NCBI GenBank assembly: GCA_021732785.1
Contig: JAKFUG010000060.1
Span: 1 to 52,353 of the forward strand
DNA length: 52,353 nucleotides
Direction: 5' to 3'
Source of the DNA: Planctomycetaceae bacterium
GTDB taxonomy: Bacteria > Planctomycetota > Planctomycetia > Planctomycetales > Planctomycetaceae
The notes beneath the pieces are model-generated. The model had not been told where the DNA came from. It worked only from the letters and a program-made list of their open reading frames with translations, and made no database searches. Positions within the stretch are counted from its first letter, which is position 1. Each line of letters begins with the position of its first letter. A program made the position numbers and the translations under genes. Shown here piece after piece: positions 1-6,491 of the stretch.

Positions 1-2
1 TG

Positions 3-161
3 AGTTCGTACCTCACGGAACTCATGGCGGTGTGCGACCGCATCGGCGTGATGAGCCGCGGCCGGTTACGGGGCATCAAACCGACCCGCGAGTGGACGGA
101 AGAAGCCATCATGAACGTTGCGACACGCGCCGATGAGCGATCTGATCTCCCCACCGTATGA
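3..161 (+). CDS. C-terminus of a sugar ABC transporter ATP-binding protein (partial)
   Basis: The window opens inside a plus-strand reading frame that ends at a TGA at 159-161. The 52 visible codons read SSYLTELMAVCDRIGVMSRG followed by a tail with EWTEEAIMNVAT. This matches the end of the second nucleotide-binding domain of RbsA/MglA-type monosaccharide importers, where a conserved S(S/D)-L-EL---CDRI-VM--G block and an EWTEE-IM-AT tail close the protein. The Walker motifs lie upstream of the window, so the sugar cannot be guessed. The frame closes 17 bases before the end of the convergent pabA gene. Confidence 0.75.
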   Translation, partial: SSYLTELMAVCDRIGVMSRGRLRGIKPTREWTEEAIMNVATRADERSDLPTV

Positions 162-177
162 ATGACTGTACTCCACT

Positions 178-849
178 TCACCACGAAACCGGTGTCAAAG
201 TGCGGGGAAGGTGGTGAAGTTGATCCATTGCGATTTGCGGCGGCGTGACCCGGTCGGAAGTGGGAATCGATGTGGGTGTCACGCCAGCGAGTTGGAGAAA
301 ATTGGACAGCAAGCGGTGACCGAACTCGGTGAGCACCGATTCGGGATGAAACTGAACGCCATAAAGCCGGTGCTGTTGATGTTCGATCGCCATCGGGACG
401 CCGTCGTCGGTCCACGCGGTAACGATCAATTCCGGGGGCAATGAGCCTTCGTCGACAATCAAGGAATGATAGCGGGTCGCGCGGAACGGATTCGTCACCC
501 CGGCGAACAACGGCGTTCCCGCGTGACGCACCCACGATGTCCGCCCATGCACCGGCTCCGAGGCACGGATCACTTTTCCACCGTATGCCGCGGCCAGTGA
601 CTGATGACCCAGGCAAACGCCGAGGATCGGAATGTCTGCACCACAACGGCGCAAGACCTCGACGGAAATCCCGGCTTCATTCGGGCTGCACGGGCCCGGC
701 GAAATGACAATTGCTTCGGGATTCAGCGCACGGACATCCTCCACGGTGATCGCATCGTTCCGCACCACGCGCGTGTCGCACCCCAACTCGCACAGATACC
801 GCGCGAGGTTGAAGACGAAGCTGTCGTAGTTGTCGATGAGCAGAATCAT
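178..849 (-). CDS. pabA: Glutamine amidotransferase subunit of aminodeoxychorismate/anthranilate synthase (PabA/TrpG)
   Basis: The 223-residue protein belongs to the class I glutamine amidotransferase family that releases ammonia from glutamine for chorismate amination. It opens with MILLIDNYDSFVFNL, typical of TrpG/PabA. The nucleophile is Cys79 in GVCLGHQ, and the His168/Glu170 pair lies in QFHPES. The ATG at 849 was chosen because the conserved N-terminus starts there; an open frame to 951 only translates a palindromic repeat. It lies downstream of pabB on the same strand, separated by 186 bp holding that repeat. Sequence alone does not separate PabA from TrpG. The partner's PIKGT motif favours PabA, though the subunit may serve both pathways. 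Confidence 0.9.
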   Translation of the reverse strand: MILLIDNYDSFVFNLARYLCELGCDTRVVRNDAITVEDVRALNPEAIVISPGPCSPNEAGISVEVLRRCGADIPILGVCLGHQSLAAAYGGKVIRASEPVHGRTSWVRHAGTPLFAGVTNPFRATRYHSLIVDEGSLPPELIVTAWTDDGVPMAIEHQQHRLYGVQFHPESVLTEFGHRLLSNFLQLAGVTPTSIPTSDRVTPPQIAMDQLHHLPRTLTPVSW

Positions 850-868
850 GGATGTTCGACTATTTCTC

Positions 869-954
869 GTGTGCCACTGGCTCGGCCAGTGTCTCGTTTG
901 AAGTGCGATACCTCGATTTGAATGCGAAGACACTGGCGGAGCCAGTGGCACACA
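869..954. repeat. Palindromic repeat, family A, copy 1
   Basis: Inverted repeat between pabB and pabA. The left arm begins GTGTGCCACTGGCTCGGCCA and the right arm is close to its reverse complement, ending CCAGTGGCACAC. The loop is about 37 bp. Related copies lie at 32241-32306 and 36058-36134. It could fold as a hairpin in the pabB-pabA transcript. No T-run follows, so a terminator role is not shown. Confidence 0.85.
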
Positions 955-1002
955 GAACTGGTTTCAGCGGGCTGCTGGAGATCGGCAAAGCGGCGAGCAG
1001 AT

Positions 1003-1040
1003 GGAATTCATTCATCACTCTGCATTCTGCATTCCTCATG
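1003..1040. repeat. Single arm of an AATGCAGAATGCA-type repeat
   Basis: A 38-bp stretch of short iterations (CATCACTCTGCATTCTGCAT) touches the 3' end of pabB. It resembles the arms of the palindrome at 37513-37635, but no matching second arm is visible nearby. It may be a decayed or half element. The assignment to that family rests on composition and iteration pattern only. Confidence 0.35.
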
Positions 1041-2472
1041 TCTTGACCTCGAGCGCTCGCAGCATCCCCGCGGCTTTGTGCCAGGTTTCCGCGTATTCGG
1101 TTTCGGGGTCCGACTGCGCGACAATCCCGCCGCCGACGCAGCATTGTAGCCAGCCGTGCCGCAAGACGAACGTGCGGATGAGCAGATTGCTGTCCGCCTG
1201 CTGCGGGGTCGTCGCATAAAACAGGCTGCCGGTGTAAGGACCGCGGGCCGTCGGTTCCAGTTCGGCGATGATCTCCATCGCCCGCACTTTGGGAGCCCCG
1301 CTGATCGACCCTCCCGGACTCGTCGCCGCGAACAAATCCCACACGGTGACACCCGGCCGCAGTGTCCCGCACACTTCGGAAACCAGGTGTTGTACCGTAG
1401 CATACGTTTCCACTTCACACAGCAACGGCACGCGCACGGTCCCCGGTTCGCACACGCGGGAGAGATCATTCCGCATCAGGTCGACAATCATTACATTTTC
1501 GGCTTGATCCTTTTCGCTTTCCCGCAGTTCGTCTTTGGAAAAGAGATCGGCTTCCGGAGCGGCATTCCGCCGCCGGGTTCCTTTGATCGGCCGCGTCACC
1601 ACCCGGCCCTGATCGACGTGCAGAAACCGTTCGGGCGACGCGCTGATCACGGCCCAGTCGTCGCACAAAAACAGACCGGCGAACGGTGCGGGGTTCGTCT
1701 TGCGCAAGCGCTCGTACAACTCGACCGGACCACACGGCGCAGGTGACAACAATCGCTGTGATAAATTCGCCTGGAAGATGTCCCCCGCGTGAACGTAATC
1801 GATAATCCGTTGCAGCGATTGCAGGTAGTTGTCGCGGGAAAAATTACTCCAGACCGGCGGTTGCTCCATGACCTGACACGCCGCGGACAACTCTTCACGG
1901 CGAATCCCAAGGGGCGGTTTCGGTTCGACAAAAGCGGGTGGCGATGTAAGCCGCGCCTGGATCCATGCCATGCGCTGTTTCGCGACATCCATCCGCTCTG
2001 CGTCGGCCGCGGCTTCGGGAGCCGGCCACGCTTGCACGATCACCCACGCTCGCCGCTGATGATGATCCCACGCTAACACCCAGTCGTAGAGGCCCGCCGC
2101 CAGGACGGGAAGTTCAAACTCGTCCCGTTTTGCCGTCGTGATTCGTTCCCAGGCGCGTCCGAGTTCGTATCCCATCAATCCCGCCACGCCCCCTTGAAAA
2201 GGGGGAAGGTCCTCCACGGGCTGAATGGGAAAGGTTGCCGCAGAGCTACGAAACGATTGGAACGGATCCTCACCGAGCACCGCCGTTGTTTTCCGCACGA
2301 ACCTCCGCGGATCGGCGGTCAGAAACGAATAGCGCCCCCGCGGCGATGATGTCGCGGCACTGTCGAGCAACAGCAATGCCGGTAAATCCGCGAACGACCG
2401 GACCGCGGCCATCGCATCGGGAATGCGTGACAATTCATGAATCAACGGCGGCAGGGCAACAACGTCGGACAT
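1036..2472 (-). CDS. pabB: Aminodeoxychorismate synthase component I (PabB)
   Basis: The 478-residue chorismate-binding enzyme adds ammonia to chorismate to give 4-amino-4-deoxychorismate, a precursor of 4-aminobenzoate. It has the N-terminal TrpE/PabB region (RYSFLTADPRRFV) and a full chorismate-binding domain with SASPERFL, ENVMIVDLMRNDLSRV, PGGSISGAPKVRAMEII and a glycine-rich GGGIVAQSDPE-E end. Lys297 in PIKGTRRR is diagnostic: PabB enzymes carry PIKGT where TrpE carries PIAGT. The ATG at 2472 starts the conserved region; the frame is open further upstream but that part reads as Arg-rich low complexity. It precedes pabA on the same strand and follows a dihydropteroate-synthase-like gene by 83 bp. 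Confidence 0.9.
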   Translation of the reverse strand: MSDVVALPPLIHELSRIPDAMAAVRSFADLPALLLLDSAATSSPRGRYSFLTADPRRFVRKTTAVLGEDPFQSFRSSAATFPIQPVEDLPPFQGGVAGLMGYELGRAWERITTAKRDEFELPVLAAGLYDWVLAWDHHQRRAWVIVQAWPAPEAAADAERMDVAKQRMAWIQARLTSPPAFVEPKPPLGIRREELSAACQVMEQPPVWSNFSRDNYLQSLQRIIDYVHAGDIFQANLSQRLLSPAPCGPVELYERLRKTNPAPFAGLFLCDDWAVISASPERFLHVDQGRVVTRPIKGTRRRNAAPEADLFSKDELRESEKDQAENVMIVDLMRNDLSRVCEPGTVRVPLLCEVETYATVQHLVSEVCGTLRPGVTVWDLFAATSPGGSISGAPKVRAMEIIAELEPTARGPYTGSLFYATTPQQADSNLLIRTFVLRHGWLQCCVGGGIVAQSDPETEYAETWHKAAGMLRALEVKT

Positions 2473-2555
2473 GAGGTCTTTATTGAGGATGGACACTGCA
2501 AAATGAAGATAGTGAACGGGGAAAACGACCAATTGACGCTTGCCGCTTCGCAGAA

Positions 2556-4004
2556 TCACCCGCTCCCATTCTCGCTCTTCGATTTTCCACCGACTTCGTC
2601 GTTTTCGTTCTCGCTGTGGCGTCGATCTTCTTTCCGGCGGGCGATCGCGCTCACTTCGTCGACCGTGAGGAACCCCCACCGCAGCGCTTCGTCCTGTGTG
2701 TATTGTTTCCCGAGCGTCAACGCCGTGCGGGCTTTCATCAATTCCATGCCCAGATAAAACGCATGCTCGGCGGTCAGCGTCCCGACGGCGGCGATCATGC
2801 GATCAAAAACTTCGTACGGGTCGCTGCCGTGCCAATAACCGTCACGGTTCATCAAATGGACTTCCCCGCGCTCGGCAAAGATGCGGAAATTCGGGTCGGT
2901 AATTCGCTGCCGGATTTCCGACAGGCCATGCTCGCCGAGTTCATGCACACGCGGGTCGCGCAGCATCACGAGTTGACCATGCACATGCTTCGGCAACGTC
3001 CGCCGTTGAATCGCATGCCGCACCAGCCGCCGGGCAATGTCGAATTCCTGAACCGCGGTGCGACACCAGTTGATGACCGATGTGGTGAGGATGCTGCCGA
3101 TGCGGAGTTCCTCGCACAGCGCCGCAAGCAGAAAGTTGACACCAGTGCTGTCGACTTCCGAAAGTTCGGTGAGGTTGCCGATGCCCATCATGAGGGCGGC
3201 ATCCGGACGGTGTTCACGCACGCGATAATAGCGCGCGAGTGATGCCGCAAATCCAAAGCCGATCGGTTCCAGAATGGGGTCCCACCGAACGGTGCGCCCG
3301 GCCGCGGTGAAGGCCGCGGCGGTGGTTTCGAGGGTGGCGATCTCATTCGGCGTATCCGGGATGATGACGAATTCCGCGGGGATGGCGGTCTGCCACGATA
3401 AATGCGGACCCTGACCACTCAGCACCAGTTCCGCGCCGTTCTCGACAGCAGCTTCCACTTCCTGGCGGTCGAAACTGTCGATCGAGACACGGAAGCCATT
3501 CGCCCGCAGCGCCGCGACCGCCGGCCCGATTCCCACCCAACTTTCACCGGGGAGATTGCCGAGGTCGATAAGATTGGCCCCTTGGGAACGCAGACGTTCG
3601 GCCTCGTGGAGCAAGGCCGTCTCGGTCAATCGGGGGGCATGATTGATTTCGGCAATGATCTCGATGCTGTAATCGTCGAGCTTCGGCACCGGTCGTTTCT
3701 GGCGGCCGAAGAATTCCGGCAAATCGCGAAGGTCCTTCGGGCCCCGTTCGAAAGGGACTTTCCATTCGGATTCCAGCACTGATAGATCGCCCCCGCACCA
3801 TCCGGGCACGATCACGCGCTGCGTTTCCGGGGGGACAGTCAGTTTCCGCTGAACCCAATGGACGTGCATGAGGGCTGCCACCGTGATGGGCAGGACCGCG
3901 ATCTCGTAATTCAGGCCGTTGTCGCGTCCCCAAGTGTCCAGCATCTCGCGCAAACTCGGTTCGGCGAGTCGCCCCGTCACAAAGAGGACACGTGGGTTCG
4001 TCAC
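2556..4004 (-). CDS. Dihydropteroate synthase-related protein (DUF6513-like plus pterin-binding domain)
   Basis: The 482-residue protein starts with GTG. Residues 1-110 form an N-terminal domain beginning TNPRVLFVTGRLAEPSL, followed by a pterin-binding TIM-barrel of the dihydropteroate synthase type: EIIAEINHAP, ANLIDLGNLPGESW, VSIDSFDRQEVEAAVENGAELVLS, DPILEPIGFGF, MMGIGNLTELSEVDSTGVN. From memory, such two-domain proteins occur in Planctomycetes and in methylotrophs near tetrahydromethanopterin genes, so a role joining a pterin to an arylamine is plausible. This is inference. The C-terminal tail is hydrophilic (RHSENENDEVGGKSKSENGS) and looks unlike conserved protein. It lies upstream of pabB and downstream of an SDR gene on the same strand. 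Confidence 0.75.
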   Translation of the reverse strand: MTNPRVLFVTGRLAEPSLREMLDTWGRDNGLNYEIAVLPITVAALMHVHWVQRKLTVPPETQRVIVPGWCGGDLSVLESEWKVPFERGPKDLRDLPEFFGRQKRPVPKLDDYSIEIIAEINHAPRLTETALLHEAERLRSQGANLIDLGNLPGESWVGIGPAVAALRANGFRVSIDSFDRQEVEAAVENGAELVLSGQGPHLSWQTAIPAEFVIIPDTPNEIATLETTAAAFTAAGRTVRWDPILEPIGFGFAASLARYYRVREHRPDAALMMGIGNLTELSEVDSTGVNFLLAALCEELRIGSILTTSVINWCRTAVQEFDIARRLVRHAIQRRTLPKHVHGQLVMLRDPRVHELGEHGLSEIRQRITDPNFRIFAERGEVHLMNRDGYWHGSDPYEVFDRMIAAVGTLTAEHAFYLGMELMKARTALTLGKQYTQDEALRWGFLTVDEVSAIARRKEDRRHSENENDEVGGKSKSENGSG

Positions 4005-4026
4005 AACTTCAGGCCGATTTTCGGTG

Positions 4027-4138
4027 GTGGGTCAGTTTGAATTCAAATCCGTCGGGGCAGGGGCCCCGACCTCTATTTCGGCGGAGATTAACCATTCATA
4101 GGTCGGGACCCCTGCCCCGACTCTTCCAACTGACCCAC
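4027..4138. repeat. Long palindrome (GTCGGGGCAGGGG type)
   Basis: Inverted repeat between the SDR gene and the dihydropteroate-synthase-like gene. The outer arms are GTGGGTCAGTTTGAA and its near-complement ending AACTGACCCAC. The inner arms are GTCGGGGCAGGGGCCCCGAC and GTCGGGACCCCTGCCCCGAC. The loop is about 27 bp. No second copy lies in this window. It fills most of the 156-bp gap between the two genes. Confidence 0.85.
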
Positions 4139-4160
4139 GACACGATCTTCTGATGGCGTT

Positions 4161-4925
4161 TTAGCGCACGGCTCCGCCGTTGACGTTGATCACCTGACCG
4201 GTGATAAAGCGCGCGTCATCGCTGATCAGGAAGCGCGCCAGCCGGGCAATATCTTCCGGCGTGCCCCAGCGTTGCAGCGGAGTTTCCCGCATCACCCGGG
4301 CTTGCCACTCGGCACTGGCCGTTTCTCCCCAGGCCGTTTTGATCCAGCCGGGGGCGATGCAATTCACGCGAACCGCAGGGGCAAGGCTGACGGCAAGCGA
4401 ACGGGAGTAACCCATGATGGCGTTTTTGGTTGCCGCAAAGAGTTCGCCGCTATCGCCTTCCATGCCGCGATCGGCCTGATCCCACCCAATGGTGAGGATC
4501 GAACCGGTTCCCTTTTCGCGCATTCGACGACCGACATCTTTGGTAGCGAGCATGGTTCCAGTCAGATCGATGGCGAGCAGAGCGGCGAGTTTTTCGCCAT
4601 AGCCCCACTTGGCGGCCTCGCCCGTCAGAACATCCGCACCGGCGTTATGCACCCATGCGCTGATTCCTTGCGTTTTGTCCCACACTTGAGAAACGAATGC
4701 GGGGATTGCTGCCGAATCCCGGAAATCACAAGCGGTCGCGAAAGCGGAGACGCCTGTTTTCTGTGCGTCATCGACCATTTTTTCGGCGTCGCTTTGGCGA
4801 TGCGCATAGTGAACAACGATATTCCCCCCGGCGGCAGCGATTTCGAGAGCAATGGCACGCCCTATGCCGGTGGAAGCTCCCGTCACCACGACCCAGCGGT
4901 TCGACAAATCAGCAAACTCGGACAT
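4161..4925 (-). CDS. SDR-family oxidoreductase with an altered active site, possible pterin reductase
   Basis: The 254-residue short-chain dehydrogenase/reductase has the nucleotide-binding TGASTGIGRAIA motif, the NAG motif (WVHNAGAD) and a normal C-terminal NVNGG. The usual catalytic Ser region reads LTIGWDQADRG and the YxxxK motif reads FAATK, so Tyr is replaced by Phe and Ser is not at its usual place. Pteridine reductases also lack the usual Ser, and the neighbours are a dihydropteroate-synthase-like gene and pabB, so a pterin reductase is a reasonable guess but unproven. The ATG at 4925 starts the conserved part; the open frame extends to 5012. Confidence 0.8.
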   Translation of the reverse strand: MSEFADLSNRWVVVTGASTGIGRAIALEIAAAGGNIVVHYAHRQSDAEKMVDDAQKTGVSAFATACDFRDSAAIPAFVSQVWDKTQGISAWVHNAGADVLTGEAAKWGYGEKLAALLAIDLTGTMLATKDVGRRMREKGTGSILTIGWDQADRGMEGDSGELFAATKNAIMGYSRSLAVSLAPAVRVNCIAPGWIKTAWGETASAEWQARVMRETPLQRWGTPEDIARLARFLISDDARFITGQVINVNGGAVR

Positions 4926-5118
4926 GAACTCGATCTTTCGCGCCAACGGCAGAATGATTTTCATCGTGAATGAGGGGCAAGACGGGAACTCTTCGCGGCA
5001 ATTTCTTGTCAAATTAGCAGGGGTTGATGGGATTAATGCGGTCGGAGTGCAGGAACATCGGGTTCATATTAACGAATTCTGTAATTCATGTGACAATTCT
5101 GATTTCCCGAGAAGGTAG

Positions 5119-5147
5119 TTGACTGGCCAATGGGGCGCGACCATAAT
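5119..5147 (+). promoter_or_regulatory. Sigma-70-like promoter
   Basis: TTGACT and CATAAT are separated by exactly 17 bp on the plus strand, in a relatively AT-rich gap. Each hexamer differs from consensus by one base. It would drive transcription towards the possible small peptide at 5205 and the ArsR gene. Confidence 0.5.
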
Positions 5148-5204
5148 GGTGCCATCTTCGCCGTAGAAAGGTTCTGGACCACGTGTGTCCGGGTAGTCTT
5201 AGCA

Positions 5205-5291
5205 ATGATTCGACATTTCTTGATCTTCTCATCTGTGTGCGCAGCCATTCTGGCTCATCCCTCTGCCGCGACAATCTGTTCGCCAACATAA
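5205..5291 (+). CDS. Possible 28-residue secreted or membrane peptide
   Basis: An ATG-to-TAA frame encodes a 28-residue peptide beginning MIRHFLIFSSVCAAILAHPS. It has a positive N-terminus, a hydrophobic core and an A-rich region, like a signal peptide with almost no mature part. It lies 58 bp after a sigma-70-like promoter. No ribosome binding site is clear and no homologue is known to me, so it may be a chance frame. Confidence 0.25.
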   Translation: MIRHFLIFSSVCAAILAHPSAATICSPT

Positions 5292-5580
5292 TCGTTTGAT
5301 TCCACGCCGGATCGACGGATTCTGATCAAAACCAGTTGATCGGATCAGTCGAAGGTCTTGGTCCGTCACGACTGATAAACAACCGCCAAGCTAAAAATTA
5401 ACATCGACGAACAATTCCGCCACCGGAATGTGGAGACTTTTCCGAGCGTGACCCGGCCGCTGAACATTCGTTGAAGCGGCCTCTCAATAAGGACTGTGAG
5501 AATTGTCTGATTCAGGATTGGGTGATGATCGCCAAGCGGGCGCTCCGCCCCCGGAATCACAACCAGAGAGTGAGAGTTCC

Positions 5581-5970
5581 ATGATTGCTAATCTTGCCAA
5601 TCCGCCTGCCCGGGCGGCCGGTTCGATCCCCGAGTTGTCCGATCAGCTTGAAAAAGACCTCGTGCAGGTCTTCAAGTTAATGTCCGATGAAACCCGCCTC
5701 CGCATCCTCATGTATCTGATGCGCGAAGGGGAATTGCACGTCACCGCCCTGTGCGAACGGCTCGACCAAAGCCAACCCGCCGTCAGCCATCACCTGGCGC
5801 TGCTCCGCGTCGCCGGATTGATTGAAGCCCGCCGCGACGGCAAGCACAACTACTACTCCGTCCGTGCGAAGCACTTCCATCGCATCATGGGCGAGCTCTT
5901 CAAGAGCATCACCGAGATGGAACAAGACAGCATCCGCTTTCAGGATTTCATCCTGACGCAGGATAAGTAA
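5581..5970 (+). CDS. ArsR-family winged-helix transcriptional regulator
   Basis: The 129-residue protein has a single ArsR/SmtB-type domain: LMSDETRLRILMYLMREGEL, then the recognition helix region SQPAVSHHLALLRVAGLIEARRDG and the wing residue run KHNYYSVR. No clear metal-binding ELCVCDL-type motif is seen; Cys occurs once, in TALCERL. The ATG at 5581 was preferred. A TTG at 5503, preceded by AAGGA, would add a low-complexity 26-residue leader. A strong terminator follows the stop, so the gene is probably transcribed alone. Its target is unknown. Confidence 0.85.
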   Translation: MIANLANPPARAAGSIPELSDQLEKDLVQVFKLMSDETRLRILMYLMREGELHVTALCERLDQSQPAVSHHLALLRVAGLIEARRDGKHNYYSVRAKHFHRIMGELFKSITEMEQDSIRFQDFILTQDK

Positions 5971-6010
5971 CTCCGCGGATCGTTCGCGATCGGCAAGCAC
6001 AACGAATTCG

Positions 6011-6039
6011 CCCCCGGTTGTCCGCAACCGGGGGTTTTT
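6011..6039 (+). terminator. Rho-independent terminator after the ArsR gene
   Basis: A perfect 10-bp stem, CCCCCGGTTG and CAACCGGGGG, around a TCCG loop is followed directly by TTTTT. It lies 41 bp after the ArsR stop codon. The same stem recurs after the pyruvate phosphate dikinase gene at 49869-49900. Confidence 0.9.
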
Positions 6040-6080
6040 CGTTGGTGGTTCCTCATACGGAACTCTGTCAGTTCCGCGAA

Positions 6081-6491
6081 CTACGGTTCCGGCGAGTCCG
6101 TATCGAGTTGGCCCAGATCGATCTGAGAACGGGCATTCGCGGCCAGAACCTGATATTTGGCTCGAAACTGATCGATCGTTTCCTGCTCGATTTCTTCCAG
6201 ATCGAGCAAAGCGTTATGCGCTCCTTTGGTCGCGCGGATCAGTTCGTCCAGTTTGATCTGCATCGCCATCGTGTCGCGATTCTGCGTGTTCTGAATGAGA
6301 AAGACCATCAGGAACGTCACGATGGTGGTGCCCGTGTTGATCACCAGTTGCCAGGTATCGCTGAAGGCAAAGATCGGGCCCGTGACGACCCACACCAGGA
6401 TGATGCCGACGGCCAAACTGAAAACGCGCGGCTGACCGCAAAAGTGCGAGGCGGACTTCGCAAAGCGGGAATACCAGGACCGAGATTGCAT
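6081..6491 (-). CDS. Low-affinity iron permease family protein
   Basis: The 136-residue membrane protein has two hydrophobic segments (FSLAVGIILVWVVTGPIFAF, and LVINTGTTIVTFLMVFLIQ) followed by NTQNRDTMAMQIKLDELI. The TGP, NT-TTI-TFLMVFLIQNTQNRD and K-DEL signatures are those of the low-affinity iron permease family (PF04120). Bacterial members are often found without a proven iron role. The start ATG at 6491 overlaps the stop codon of the upstream exporter gene (TGATG), so the two are probably co-translated. Confidence 0.85.
   Translation of the reverse strand: MQSRSWYSRFAKSASHFCGQPRVFSLAVGIILVWVVTGPIFAFSDTWQLVINTGTTIVTFLMVFLIQNTQNRDTMAMQIKLDELIRATKGAHNALLDLEEIEQETIDQFRAKYQVLAANARSQIDLGQLDTDSPEP

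Larger units (their letters stand above)
4926..5580. other. 655-bp intergenic region upstream of the SDR gene and the ArsR gene
   Basis: This divergent region should hold promoters for the minus-strand pterin block and for the plus-strand ArsR gene. It is more AT-rich than its surroundings. I see one good sigma-70-like site (5119-5147) and a possible 28-codon secreted peptide (5205-5291), listed separately. Nothing else recognisable was found from 5292 to 5580, apart from an in-frame TTG at 5503 that could extend the ArsR protein by 26 residues. Confidence 0.5.
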
